From contig NZ_RBZM01000008.1 in NCBI RefSeq assembly GCF_003628305.1, positions 62,001 to 126,000 on the forward strand: a DNA stretch of 64,000 bases, written 5' to 3'. Below the pieces are notes generated by a model, which saw nothing but the letters and a program-made list of their open reading frames with translations, was not told the DNA's origin and ran no database searches. Made by a program: the position numbers and the translations under genes. Position 1 is the stretch's first letter; the number at the start of each line of letters is the position of its first letter. The stretch is from Cohnella endophytica (GTDB lineage Bacteria; Bacillota; Bacilli; Paenibacillales; Paenibacillaceae). Positions 25,398 through 34,182 of this stretch are shown piece after piece.

Positions 25398-26317
25398 CAG
25401 AAATCACCTGCCTTCTCATGCTTGGAGGCGGAGAAGTAGAAGAACATGAACAGGACGAGAAGAACCATCATGATGATGCCTACCGCGGCCGCTTGGCCGT
25501 ACTCGCCGCCGTACAGAATCTTGTCCATCATAAATGTAGCGAGAATGTGCGTGCTTCCCGCGGGTCCTCCGTTCGTCATCGAATAGATGAGATCGGGGAA
25601 ATTCGTGATCCAGATGACCCGCAGCATGACGGTGGTTAAGATCGTCGGCATAATATACGGAACCGTAATCAGGAACAGCTTCTGTAGCCGGTTCGTGCCG
25701 TCGACTGCAGCCGCCTCGTAGATTTCTTCTGGAACGGACTGTAGCGCCGCCAACAGCATGATCGCGAAGAAGGCGATGCCATACCAGACGTTCGCGACGA
25801 TGACGGCGAACATGCCCCATGAAGGCGAGGACAAGAAGGCGATCGGCATGTCGATGATGCCGATCTTGATGAGCAGGTCGTTAATGACGCCGATCTGGCC
25901 ATTAAACAGCCAGCGCCAGATGAGACCGATCAGGAAGCCGGACATCGCCCAAGGGAAGAAGATCATGCCCTGGTAAACGCCTCTGCCGAAGAACTGCTTC
26001 CGTAGCAGAAGCGCAATGCCGAAGCCGATCACGAATTGCAACACCAACGAGACAACGACCCAATAGAAGCTGTTCTTCAAGGCGAGCAAGAAGTTGTCGC
26101 TCTTCAGCACCTCTTTGAAATTGTCGAAGCCGATAAAATGCACGTTCGTCAAATCGAACAACGTATAATTCTGGAAGGCCATGACGATGCCGCGAAGCAT
26201 CGGATAATACGTGAATCCAAGAACCAGCACGATGGCCGGCGCCAGACAGCCCAAGATGAACCATAGGGCGGATGCCGACTTGCGGGACGACTTGCTCGTT
26301 GTGGCTTGCGTAGACAC
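25397..26317 (-). CDS. Sugar ABC transporter permease (MalF/UgpA type)
   Basis: The 306-residue CUT1 permease has six membrane helices and an EAA motif (EEIYEAAAVDGTNRLQKLF). The GTG start at 26317 is preceded by TTGGAGG. It is the first permease of the pair and lies 143 nt after the binding-protein gene, with a strong hairpin in the gap. It is expected to form a heterodimer with the product of the next gene. Confidence 0.9.
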   Translation of the reverse strand: MSTQATTSKSSRKSASALWFILGCLAPAIVLVLGFTYYPMLRGIVMAFQNYTLFDLTNVHFIGFDNFKEVLKSDNFLLALKNSFYWVVVSLVLQFVIGFGIALLLRKQFFGRGVYQGMIFFPWAMSGFLIGLIWRWLFNGQIGVINDLLIKIGIIDMPIAFLSSPSWGMFAVIVANVWYGIAFFAIMLLAALQSVPEEIYEAAAVDGTNRLQKLFLITVPYIMPTILTTVMLRVIWITNFPDLIYSMTNGGPAGSTHILATFMMDKILYGGEYGQAAAVGIIMMVLLVLFMFFYFSASKHEKAGDF

Positions 26318-26353
26318 CGGCGCACACCTCCAATTGTATCGGGGGATAAAAGG

Positions 26354-26386
26354 GCGGATGAGCAGCGCAAAGCTCTGCTCATCCGC
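26354..26386 (-). promoter_or_regulatory. Intercistronic hairpin between binding-protein and permease genes
   Basis: GCGGATGAGCAG (26354-26365) and CTGCTCATCCGC (26375-26386) are perfect 12-bp arms with a 9-nt loop. On the minus strand the stem is followed by CCTTTTAT, a weak T-run. Such hairpins often cut permease expression or stabilise the binding-protein mRNA. Confidence 0.65.
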
Positions 26387-26460
26387 GTCAAGTTATGGCC
26401 GACTCGGGGTCGGGTTAAGTCGATTGGCACATTAGCGGTCTTGCGGTCATTGGCGATGGA

Positions 26461-27792
26461 TTAGCCTTTGTCGTTTGCCTTTTCCTTCTTCCAGAACTCA
26501 TCGAATTCCTTGGCGAAGTCGGCAGCGCCGGTGCGTCCCATGATGAAGGCTTGTCCCTTCTCGGTGCCGTTCTTCTTATAGAGAGCATAGCCTTGATAGT
26601 TAGTGAACGGCTTAACGCCGACGTACTTCTCCGGCTGTTTGCCCATCTCGATGTACGGAGCATAAGCACCGGTCTTGAAAAATTCGTCGCTGCCAGCCGT
26701 CGTATGAATCGGAATAACACCCGACGTCTTCGCGAACTTCAGGTTCTGCTCCGGCGAGGACAGGAAGGAGATCAACTTCCAAGCTTCTTCTTTATGCTCG
26801 GAGTAATTCGTCATGCCCCATCCGGCTGCGCCGAGCACGAAATGGGAGACGCCGCTCGGACCGGTCGGCAGCGGTGCCGTGCCCCATTGGCTTGCATCCA
26901 GGCTGGTGGCGACCGTATCGATCGTGTCGGGATCTTGGATCAGCATGGCCGTTGTACCGCTCGTGAAGCCTTGAACCTGCTCGGCGAATGCCCAGTTCGC
27001 GGAGTCCGGCGGAGAGACTTCCTTATAGATCTTCTTGAGCATTTCGAGCGCATCCACCGCGCCTGGCGTCGAGAAGATGCTCGAGCCGTCATTGTTAAAG
27101 ACCGAATCCTTCGGATTGACGTTGCTGCCGTTATAGTCCTGCACGATCTGCGTGATGTATTGTTCGCCGCCGGCGCCGCCGCGGTAGGAGTAGCCATATT
27201 TATTCTTCGCAGGGTCGGTCAACTTCTTGCCGACTTCATAAAGCTCCTCCCACGTTTTCGGCACTTCCAGCCCCTTCTCGGCGAAGAGATCCTTCCGGTA
27301 GAACAGCTGGCGTTGATAGATGCCGTACGGGATGTAGTAAGCCTTATTGTCAACGTCCTTCGCCATCGTCAGCGCGCCCGGCGTCAGCGTTCCGTAGTCC
27401 GGCCACTGCGACGCGTAAGAGTCCAGGTTCTCCAGGTAGCCGTTATTGACGAACTGCTTGACCGTAATGTCGCGAACCTCGAGGATGTCGAGCGTCTGCT
27501 TCGCGCTGAGCATCGTGTTGATCTTGTTGTCAGCGCTTTCAAGCGGCGGAGTAATCAACTCAACCGTAATGTTCGGGTTCTGCGCTTCGAATTCCTTGAT
27601 CGACTGCTGCAGGAACTCGGTACGCTTCGGGCTGGACAAGCTCTCGATCATCGTCAGCTTGACCTTCTGAACTCCTTTGGATGCGCTTTCTTTCGCGCCG
27701 TTACTGCTACTGTCGTTGCTGCCGCAAGCGGCGAGCATGGAGATGAGAACCGGGACCGCTACAAAACCTGCTGCTTTCTTCATGTTCAACAT
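26461..27792 (-). CDS. Sugar ABC transporter solute-binding lipoprotein
   Basis: The 443-residue protein has a lipoprotein signal (lipobox MLAACGS, Cys near residue 23) followed by a Ser/Lys-rich linker and a family 1 extracellular solute-binding fold (TEFLQQSIKEFEAQNPNITVEL; YGYSYRGGAGGEQY). It captures the substrate outside the membrane for the two permeases. The first ATG (27792) is well placed after AAGGGGG. It is the first gene of the operon, behind a promoter with an extended -10 and a palindromic operator. Confidence 0.9.
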   Translation of the reverse strand: MLNMKKAAGFVAVPVLISMLAACGSNDSSSNGAKESASKGVQKVKLTMIESLSSPKRTEFLQQSIKEFEAQNPNITVELITPPLESADNKINTMLSAKQTLDILEVRDITVKQFVNNGYLENLDSYASQWPDYGTLTPGALTMAKDVDNKAYYIPYGIYQRQLFYRKDLFAEKGLEVPKTWEELYEVGKKLTDPAKNKYGYSYRGGAGGEQYITQIVQDYNGSNVNPKDSVFNNDGSSIFSTPGAVDALEMLKKIYKEVSPPDSANWAFAEQVQGFTSGTTAMLIQDPDTIDTVATSLDASQWGTAPLPTGPSGVSHFVLGAAGWGMTNYSEHKEEAWKLISFLSSPEQNLKFAKTSGVIPIHTTAGSDEFFKTGAYAPYIEMGKQPEKYVGVKPFTNYQGYALYKKNGTEKGQAFIMGRTGAADFAKEFDEFWKKEKANDKG

Positions 27793-27852
27793 GAATGATG
27801 CCCCCTTAAAATAATGGTGTGTGCAGTATCTCTCTAGCCATCAGCCTATCTA

Positions 27853-27898
27853 CCTATCTGATAGGATGATACTAGCATAGATATAAAAAATCTGTCAA
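27853..27898 (-). promoter_or_regulatory. Promoter and operator of the ABC operon
   Basis: On the minus strand, TTGACA (27893-27898) is followed after 18 nt by TGC-TAGTAT (-10 at 27869-27874, extended). Just downstream, covering the expected transcription start, lies the perfect 13-nt palindrome CCTATCTGATAGG (27853-27865). The same motif lies at the GntR gene promoter. This placement fits repression by the GntR protein. Confidence 0.75.
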
Positions 27899-27930
27899 GA
27901 AAGGTTGTGACCTTTGCCGACAGATTTTAT
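27884..27930 (-). terminator. Hairpin after the GntR gene, probable terminator
   Basis: AAAATCTGTC and GACAGATTTT form an outer stem, and AAAGGT/ACCTTT an inner one. On the minus strand the stem runs into TTTTTTAT, so it can end the GntR transcript. The ABC operon's -35 box lies inside the distal arm. Confidence 0.7.
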
Positions 27931-27980
27931 ATTGTGCATTGCACTCTATTAAATGGGGAGGAGGGTTGAAAGGAATCCCT

Positions 27981-28673
27981 TTACTTGATTTGCGCGGTCG
28001 CGTTCTGAATCCCTTGCTCGACCAAGTCCATAATGATATTGAATTCGGCGCGCGCCTTCGCGGGATCCTTGCTCTTAATCGCTTCCCCCAGCGTGAAGTG
28101 ATATTCGTACGTGTCTTCGAAGATGTCGGCTTTGCCGAACGGGTACTGCCAGAAATGCTCCATCATCTCCCACATCGAGCCGATCACGCTCTCCAGAACC
28201 GGATTGCCGGAGGCCTTGTAGATCGCCTGGTGAAATCTCATGTCGATTTGCGACTTGTCGGCATTGATGGCTTTCAGCCGCTTCATCTCGCCTAGGCAAT
28301 AATCCATCTCCGCGATATCCTCGGGGGTCGCCCGGAACGCCGCCAGCTCTACGCACTGGCCTTCGACCGCGCGTCGCACCTCGCTCACGTGCAACAACAT
28401 CGTCTTGAAGTCCTCCACCTTGACCTTGGCGAAGAGCCGATAGGTTTCGACGTCGCGTACGTAGATGCCTTTGCCGTTGACGATCTCGATCATCTCCAGC
28501 GCTTCCAGATAGCGAAGCGCTTCCCGCATGGACGATCGGCCGACCTGCATCATCTCGCATAGCTCCTCGAGAGGCGGAAGTTTGTCTCCTTCCTTCAGGC
28601 CGGCATTCTCGATGTAAGACTGAAGCTCCTTAGCCGCAAGCTCATGCACGAGCACTCTCTTAACCGGTTTCAT
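27981..28673 (-). CDS. GntR/FadR-family transcriptional regulator
   Basis: The 230-residue protein has an N-terminal winged HTH (LPPLEELCEMMQVGRSSMREALRYL) and a helical FCD ligand domain (RRAVEGQCVELAAF, with D/H/H metal ligands likely in MRFHQAIYKASGNP and the later H residues). FadR-type repressors release DNA when they bind a small acid or sugar acid. Identical palindromes overlap its own promoter and that of the ABC operon just downstream, so it probably represses both. The ligand may be the transported compound or a product of the PLP enzyme. Confidence 0.88.
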   Translation of the reverse strand: MKPVKRVLVHELAAKELQSYIENAGLKEGDKLPPLEELCEMMQVGRSSMREALRYLEALEMIEIVNGKGIYVRDVETYRLFAKVKVEDFKTMLLHVSEVRRAVEGQCVELAAFRATPEDIAEMDYCLGEMKRLKAINADKSQIDMRFHQAIYKASGNPVLESVIGSMWEMMEHFWQYPFGKADIFEDTYEYHFTLGEAIKSKDPAKARAEFNIIMDLVEQGIQNATAQIK

Positions 28674-28699
28674 CCCAGACCTCGTCCTCTCCTACACAG

Positions 28700-28745
28700 C
28701 TATCAGATAGGTTAAATAATAGAGGATCAATCCTTGCACTGTCAA
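28700..28745 (-). promoter_or_regulatory. Promoter and operator of the GntR gene
   Basis: On the minus strand, TTGACA (28740-28745), an 18-nt spacer and TATTAT (28716-28721) are followed by CCTATCTGATAG (28700-28711). The spacing and operator place match those at 27853-27898, so autoregulation is likely. Confidence 0.75.
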
Positions 28746-28773
28746 TTGATTTCCAACTCCGTGTTTTTTGAAA

Positions 28774-28828
28774 TTTGCGGGGGATTGCAATTTTTTGCGC
28801 GTTTCAGGTTCGCGTTCAGAGGTATGAT
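28774..28828 (+). promoter_or_regulatory. Regulon promoter 1 (TTTGCG repeats, 21 nt to -10)
   Basis: TTTGCGGGG starts at 28774 and TTTGCGCG at 28794 (20-nt step). Exactly 21 nt after the second box is the -10 TATGAT (28823-28828). No -35 consensus is present, as expected for an activator-dependent promoter. It drives the 28885 gene. Confidence 0.75.
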
Positions 28829-28884
28829 CGATACATGTTAGCGCGAGGCATTTTGACATTTTGACAACAAGGAGGCAACAGCGA

Positions 28885-29283
28885 TTGTTAGAAGTACTTG
28901 TCGGTATATTACTTGGGGTCGCGTCGATCTTACTAACGCGCAAAGTTAATAGATTAAGTTGGCTCTACTCGGCCGTTGTCATTTCACTTCCCCTCATCTA
29001 CGTAACCTTCGCTCTCGTCGCTGCGGACTACGCCGCGGTTGCAATGGAGTTACTATGGGGAGCGCCTTTTATTATCGGAGGAGCGGCGTGCCTGTTATTC
29101 CGCGTGGAGATGCCAGCTAGAATCGTCGGGATTCTTTGGTTAGCTCATGCGGTGTTCGATGTCGTGCACGATAGATTATTCGTCAATCCCGGCGTTCCAC
29201 AATGGTATCCGTTGTTTTGCGCTGCAGTTGACGTTGTGATCGGAGGGTATTTAATGCGGTTTGCATCACGCCTTCACCATTAA
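28885..29283 (+). CDS. Small polytopic membrane protein of unknown function
   Basis: TTG 28885 follows a perfect AAGGAGG (28869-28875). The 132-residue product has about four to five hydrophobic helices (EVLVGILLGVASILL; AVVISLPLIYVTFALVAA; PARIVGILWLAHAVFDVVHD) with conserved-looking H-x-x-F-D-x-x-H in the fourth. I do not recognise the family. It is a one-gene transcript with its own regulon-type promoter and terminator, the first of five such promoters in this island. A role in envelope or solvent stress is a guess from context. Confidence 0.6.
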   Translation: MLEVLVGILLGVASILLTRKVNRLSWLYSAVVISLPLIYVTFALVAADYAAVAMELLWGAPFIIGGAACLLFRVEMPARIVGILWLAHAVFDVVHDRLFVNPGVPQWYPLFCAAVDVVIGGYLMRFASRLHH

Positions 29284-29316
29284 AAACCACAACCACACGA
29301 GGTTGTGGTTTTTTTT
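29283..29316 (+). terminator. Intrinsic terminator
   Basis: AAAACCACAACC (29283-29294) pairs with GGTTGTGGTTTT (29301-29312) and is followed by more T. It ends the one-gene transcript. Confidence 0.85.
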
Positions 29317-29340
29317 GAACAACGTTAGTTGCTGCCGGCT

Positions 29341-29417
29341 TTTGCGCGGAGTACGCAATTATTTGCGGGGAGGCGTTCATCGTTTGCGCGTTGCGAGTTC
29401 CCATGCCCTTGTATGAT
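29341..29417 (+). promoter_or_regulatory. Regulon promoter 2 (three TTTGCG boxes, 21 nt to -10)
   Basis: Boxes TTTGCGCGG (29341), TTTGCGGGG (29362) and TTTGCGCG (29383) repeat with an exact 21-nt period. The -10 TATGAT (29412-29417) begins 21 nt after the last box. CGCAA-TTAT-TTGCG also makes a local dyad around the middle box. Confidence 0.8.
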
Positions 29418-29450
29418 CGATACATCAGAATTCGAGGAGGAAATAAGAAA

Positions 29451-30839
29451 ATGAAGAAGGTATTGCTGCGTATAGCTGTTTATTTATTGACTTTCGTCGT
29501 AATTGTGGGGGGAGTCGGGTTTTACGGCTTTACTAGCCATAAGAAAGATTTTTACTATAACGTCCGCCATGAACCGGTTCCTTCGCTGCAAGGCGATCTG
29601 CCTATCCCCAAATACGACCCTAATAAACCTACGGTGGCGGTCGTGTTAGCGGATTTGCCGACTGCAACCGAAGACTTTGACTTTCTTATTCCTTACGCGC
29701 TGCTTTCTATGACGGATGCTTATAATGTCTATGCCGTAGCGCCGGATAAAAACGCGAAGACTTTATCGGGCGGACTGGATGTCATCCCGCATTACTCTTA
29801 TGACGAGCTGGATAACCTGTTGCAAAAAAGCCCTGATATTATCGCGGTCCCTTATATGCCTCTAGTTAGCGAACAGAAATATAAACCGACCCGCGAATGG
29901 ATTCAGAAGCATTCCGGCAATAAGACCACTACGATCTTAAGCATTTGCGGCGGGTCGGTCAATCTTGCCGAAGCAGGCGTGTTAAAAGGGAAATCGGCCA
30001 CCTCGCACTGGCAATGGTTACCGATCTTAACGGACCAATATAAGGATACGCAATGGAAAGATGACGTGCGATACGTTCAAGACGGAAATACCTTGACTTC
30101 AGCCGGCCAAAGCGCAGGCATCGATGCCGTGCTTCACTTGATTTCTCAGCAATTGGGCGAACCGATGGCAGCGAAAATAGCCAAGGAGATGAGTTATCCT
30201 TCGTACCAGTTCGTTCAAAATCCCAAGGTGGATCGTCCTTTTCACACGGATATCAAATTGGCGACCTATTGGCTAAATATTGGTTTCCATTGGAATAAGA
30301 AACAGACGGGCGTACTTCTATACGAAGGAATGGAAGAACTGGCTTTATCTTCGGTATTCGATTCCTACGGGGACACCGGAACGACGCAACTCTTGACCGT
30401 TTCGAGTTCGGATACGCCGATTACGACGAAACATCATCTTAATTTATTGGCAAGGCATCAAATTGCGAAGGCTCCAAAGTTGGACAAAATGATCGTCCCG
30501 GGCGGAGACGCCAAAACTCTTGCAGCAACAGAGCTAGAGCTTTGGAATGAAAAAGGAAAAGCGAAAGAGACCCTCCTTATTCACAGCGATGCACCGAACA
30601 GATACGTTTTCGAAGCGCCGTTGGAAGATCTAGCGAAACAGGAAGACCTTTTAACCGCCAAGCACGCGATTAAACGATTTGAATATCGTGCCGACGGCAT
30701 TCATCTTGAGGGCAGACAATTGCCGCTTGGAACATATATTCATTTGCTGTTAACCGTTTTACTGGCTTTGCTCGTAGCTTTCGCAATCGATAGACGATTC
30801 ATTATGAAGAAAAAAAGTTTACAAAGTCCAGCAAAATAG
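29451..30839 (+). CDS. Membrane-anchored DJ-1/PfpI family protein
   Basis: From ATG 29451 (GAGGAGG 10 nt upstream) the product is 462 residues. An N-terminal membrane helix (~residues 5-25) and another near the C-terminus (THLLLTV-like segment IHLLLTVLLALLVAFAI) flank a long domain. The DJ-1/PfpI nucleophile elbow is seen as LSICGGSVNLAEAG near residue 165. A second glutamine-amidotransferase-like part (KLDKMIVPGGDAKTL) follows. Family members act as proteases, deglycases or regulators; the activity here is unknown. It forms a single-gene transcript between regulon promoter 2 and a terminator. Confidence 0.8.
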   Translation: MKKVLLRIAVYLLTFVVIVGGVGFYGFTSHKKDFYYNVRHEPVPSLQGDLPIPKYDPNKPTVAVVLADLPTATEDFDFLIPYALLSMTDAYNVYAVAPDKNAKTLSGGLDVIPHYSYDELDNLLQKSPDIIAVPYMPLVSEQKYKPTREWIQKHSGNKTTTILSICGGSVNLAEAGVLKGKSATSHWQWLPILTDQYKDTQWKDDVRYVQDGNTLTSAGQSAGIDAVLHLISQQLGEPMAAKIAKEMSYPSYQFVQNPKVDRPFHTDIKLATYWLNIGFHWNKKQTGVLLYEGMEELALSSVFDSYGDTGTTQLLTVSSSDTPITTKHHLNLLARHQIAKAPKLDKMIVPGGDAKTLAATELELWNEKGKAKETLLIHSDAPNRYVFEAPLEDLAKQEDLLTAKHAIKRFEYRADGIHLEGRQLPLGTYIHLLLTVLLALLVAFAIDRRFIMKKKSLQSPAK

Positions 30840-30849
30840 ATAAAGAGTT

Positions 30850-30888
30850 GCAAATCCACAGCCGCCCTAGGTTGTGGATTTGCATTTT
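30850..30888 (+). terminator. Intrinsic terminator
   Basis: GCAAATCCACA (30850-30860) pairs with TGTGGATTTGC (30873-30883), followed by ATTTTG. Confidence 0.8.
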
Positions 30889-30962
30889 GCGCGGCGTACG
30901 CAATAATTTGCGGGGAAGCGTTCATCGTTTGCGCGTTCGCCCGTGACGTTCCGTCTTATGAT
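30886..30962 (+). promoter_or_regulatory. Regulon promoter 3 (three TTTGCG boxes, 21 nt to -10)
   Basis: TTTGCGCGG (30886), TTTGCGGGG (30907) and TTTGCGCG (30928) repeat every 21 nt. The -10 TATGAT (30957-30962) begins 21 nt after the last box. It drives the ABC exporter-lipoprotein operon. Confidence 0.8.
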
Positions 30963-31012
30963 GATCTCATAAGGAACAGGAATAGAATTTCCAACAACGG
31001 AGGACGGATAAA

Positions 31013-31705
31013 ATGATTAAGCTTGAAAAAGTAACCAAAGAATTCGCTTCGGAGGCGGGGAAATTCACGGCGTTGAAACCAAACGACATTCACATCCGAA
31101 AAGGAGAGTTTATTGCCATCATGGGGCCAAGCGGATCGGGGAAAAGCACCTTGTTGCAATTGATCGGAGGTCTCGACCTTCCAAGCTCCGGCAGCATTAC
31201 CGTAGACGGCGTAAAGCTGAACGATCTTAACGAAAAAGAAAGAACGCTGTTTCGCCGGACGAAAGTGGGTTTCGTGTTTCAAAACTATCAGTTGCTGCCC
31301 ATGATGACCGTTGCGGAAAACGTCGCACTCTCGCTCGCGGCCAACAAGACGCCCAAAGCCGAAATGAATTCGAGAGTAATAAGCTTACTGCAGGACGTTA
31401 ATCTGGAGGACAAACAAAGAAACTTCCCCTCCCAATTAAGCGGAGGACAGCAGCAGCGCGTGGCCATCGCAAGAGCGCTGGCGATGAAACCCCGGCTCAT
31501 TCTTGCCGATGAGCCCACCGGGAATCTCGATCGGAAAAACGGCGAGGACGTTCTCCAGCTCTTATCCCGACTGAACAAAGAGGAGCAAATGACCATCGTC
31601 ATGGTCACGCATGATCGGCAAGCCGCGAAGAAGGCGGATCGGATCATCCTGATTCGAGACGGAGAAGTGGTACAGGGCGGCGTGGAAGGCGAGGACCTTT
31701 TATGA
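31013..31705 (+). CDS. ABC transporter ATPase (MacB/LolD type)
   Basis: The 230-residue ATPase has Walker A GPSGSGKST near 40, the signature LSGGQQQRVAIARAL near 141, and Walker B LILADEPTGNLD near 161. The NLD after Walker B is typical of the MacB/LolD/FtsE group, which works with FtsX-like permeases. ATG 31013 follows ACGGAGGAC. Its stop overlaps the permease start by 4 nt. This group drives mechanotransmission exporters for lipoproteins, peptides or antimicrobial resistance. Confidence 0.92.
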   Translation: MIKLEKVTKEFASEAGKFTALKPNDIHIRKGEFIAIMGPSGSGKSTLLQLIGGLDLPSSGSITVDGVKLNDLNEKERTLFRRTKVGFVFQNYQLLPMMTVAENVALSLAANKTPKAEMNSRVISLLQDVNLEDKQRNFPSQLSGGQQQRVAIARALAMKPRLILADEPTGNLDRKNGEDVLQLLSRLNKEEQMTIVMVTHDRQAAKKADRIILIRDGEVVQGGVEGEDLL

Positions 31706-34182
31706 GCCTTTGGCAGAACGCATGGCGTAATTTAATGCGCCGCAAGCTCCGTACGCTGTTAACCTTCGTTTCCATCGTCATCGGGGTAAGCGCCACGTTT
31801 GGAGTTATCGCTTCCGTGGATACGGCCAAGCGGGCGTTTCCCCTCTATTTGAAGGAAGCGTTTGGCAAAGCGGACTTTACCGTTTCCGGTACGGAAGCTT
31901 ATTTCCCGGAAGAAGTGCATAAAGAGATTCTGAACCTGCCGAATGTGGATGCTGTCGCGGTTCTTAAACAAAGCGCCAGATTACGGTGGGAACAAAAAGG
32001 AATTTCTGCGATCGAGAAAAGAGTCGACCTAAGCGGGTACAGCAATCTGGATACCCCGCTTACCGCATTTAAGGTAACCGAAGGAAATCTAACGTCGGGC
32101 GGCGCCGTAATTACGGACAGAACGGCAGCCGTCTGGAAGGTCTCCGTAGGCGATACTCTTTCCATCGACACGGATAGCGGAACCAAAGAGATAAAAGTTT
32201 CCGCGATCGTCAAATATACTTCGGACCTGATGGGGCCATCCAGTTGGATGATGGCCAAATACCATCCCTGGTCGATAGCGGTACCCCTGAAGCTGGTCCA
32301 GGATTGGTTCGGTTTACCCGGCAAAATCGAAACCGTGCAAATCAAGTCCCAAACCAGCCCCGAGGCCGTGCAACAGCAAGCGGACGAACGGATCAAACGT
32401 TACGGAAATATTTATCTCCAGCCGGTCGTCATCGATTTCGATACCGAAGCCGGCGGAATAAACACTTTTTACCTCGCGCTCTATATTGCCGGATTTCTGG
32501 GAATCGCCTTAAGCGCTTTTGTAATCTTCAACTCCCTGTTCGTAAGCATTAAAGAGCGGAAGAACGAATTTGCCGCCCTTAAGACGATCGGATATACGAC
32601 TATGCAGCTGCAGGCGTTAGTCTTGTCCGAGGTCATTCTGCTCGCTGTAGTCGGAACCGCTGCGGGATTAGCTGTAGGTTACGGGTTTGCTTACCTGCTT
32701 AAAGCCGTCATCTTCATGTTGTTCGGTCTGTTGAACGGGGGGAGCATGCTGCTGGGCAAAGGGTTTGCGGTATCGGCTCTTGCCGGCATTCTGGTGCCGA
32801 TTGCCGCCGCCCTCTACCCGATCCGTCAAGCCGGAAAGGTTAGCGTTATTCAGGCTTTGAAAGAAGACGCGTCCGTATCTTCCTCTTTTAAGAAGTGGCA
32901 AGGCATCGCGGGCGTGGTCCTGATCGCGTCGGCTTTTTTCATCAAGCATCTGCTTCTGGTTGTTCCGATATTGATCGGCGTGGCCATGGTGTATCCCTAT
33001 TTGTTTCAAATGTTCGTTGCGATGCTTAGGCCGATCTATGGATCGACGTTCGGTTTCAGCGGTAAAGTGGCGGCAAGCAATCTGGGCCGAAACTTAGGCC
33101 GTACCTCGATGACTTCCGTCATCCTGTGTCTGGGAATCGCCATGATCGTTTTGATGAGCTCTTTGAACTCCGCGCTGGTCCAGTCGTACGAGAAAGTCAT
33201 TTACTCTTCCTATGGCGGTAACCTGGACGTCATGCTGCACCATATTGAGAAAACGGATTTGGAGGACCTAAAGCGCATAAAAGGCGTAAAGGATGCCCAG
33301 ACGTATCGCGTGCATGACGCGATTTGGACGCTGGACGGGCAAAAACGCAAGCTCCCCGTGTACGGAGTAGGGGCAGAGTGGATAGACCGCTTTCCTCTAT
33401 ACGCGGTAACAGGCAAAAAGCGAAGCGAGTTAATCGAAGATTTGGGTCCTAACGAAATCTTGATGTCCAAGATCGCTTACGGAATTTGGGGCGGTAAAGT
33501 CGGAGACCAGATTGAACTGGGGACGCTGCATGGTACGCAATCCTTCAAAGTGGCTGCCATTGTTCAGTCCATGAAAAACGGCGGGTACGGCATTTATATG
33601 AAGGAAGACGCCTTTATCGCCAGCTTCGGGCCGAAATACGAGAAAAATGCCTTAGTTCTGAAAGAGGAAGGCACAAGCCCGCTGGAATTGAGGGAACGGA
33701 TTTTCGATCAATTCGGCGTCCGAATTATGAAAATGTTCGGCCCGGAGGACTGGGTATCCATTGTCGGATCCGCCTATACAGGTTCTTTCGCCATTATCGA
33801 TTTGCTGATCATTCTTTCGGTCATCATCTCGGGAATCGGAATTACGAACACGCTGCTTATGAATATTATGGAGCGCGTTCGCGAGCTCGGCATGATGCGC
33901 GCGGTCGGCGTGACTCGCGGCCAATTGATACGGATGGTGATGCTGGAAGGGTTCGGAATCGGATTGGCGGCAACCGTGGTCGGTTGCGTGTTCGGAATTC
34001 TATTAATTTATTTGACGTCAACGTTCCTGGAGGTTAACTCCTTAACCTATCAATTCGGGATACCGATCGGAATCATGCTGATTATTGTTTCGTTCGGAAT
34101 ACTGATCAGCTTAGTATCCAGCTTTACGCCGGCTTCCAGAGCCGCAAAAACACGATTGAGCGAGGCGCTTCGTTATGAATAA
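31702..34182 (+). CDS. FtsX-like ABC permease (826 aa)
   Basis: The 826-residue protein has a membrane helix near residue 20, a large outer domain (~40-245), three helices (~250-360), a second outer domain after a further helix group (~390-470), and a final FtsX block (RVRELGMMRAVGVTRGQLIRM near 725). The duplicated FtsX layout is typical of the BceB/MacB-like long permeases. ATG 31702 overlaps the ATPase gene, and the end overlaps the lipoprotein gene, so the three are translationally coupled. Substrate unknown; export or sensing of an envelope-active compound is likely. Confidence 0.9.
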   Translation: MSLWQNAWRNLMRRKLRTLLTFVSIVIGVSATFGVIASVDTAKRAFPLYLKEAFGKADFTVSGTEAYFPEEVHKEILNLPNVDAVAVLKQSARLRWEQKGISAIEKRVDLSGYSNLDTPLTAFKVTEGNLTSGGAVITDRTAAVWKVSVGDTLSIDTDSGTKEIKVSAIVKYTSDLMGPSSWMMAKYHPWSIAVPLKLVQDWFGLPGKIETVQIKSQTSPEAVQQQADERIKRYGNIYLQPVVIDFDTEAGGINTFYLALYIAGFLGIALSAFVIFNSLFVSIKERKNEFAALKTIGYTTMQLQALVLSEVILLAVVGTAAGLAVGYGFAYLLKAVIFMLFGLLNGGSMLLGKGFAVSALAGILVPIAAALYPIRQAGKVSVIQALKEDASVSSSFKKWQGIAGVVLIASAFFIKHLLLVVPILIGVAMVYPYLFQMFVAMLRPIYGSTFGFSGKVAASNLGRNLGRTSMTSVILCLGIAMIVLMSSLNSALVQSYEKVIYSSYGGNLDVMLHHIEKTDLEDLKRIKGVKDAQTYRVHDAIWTLDGQKRKLPVYGVGAEWIDRFPLYAVTGKKRSELIEDLGPNEILMSKIAYGIWGGKVGDQIELGTLHGTQSFKVAAIVQSMKNGGYGIYMKEDAFIASFGPKYEKNALVLKEEGTSPLELRERIFDQFGVRIMKMFGPEDWVSIVGSAYTGSFAIIDLLIILSVIISGIGITNTLLMNIMERVRELGMMRAVGVTRGQLIRMVMLEGFGIGLAATVVGCVFGILLIYLTSTFLEVNSLTYQFGIPIGIMLIIVSFGILISLVSSFTPASRAAKTRLSEALRYE

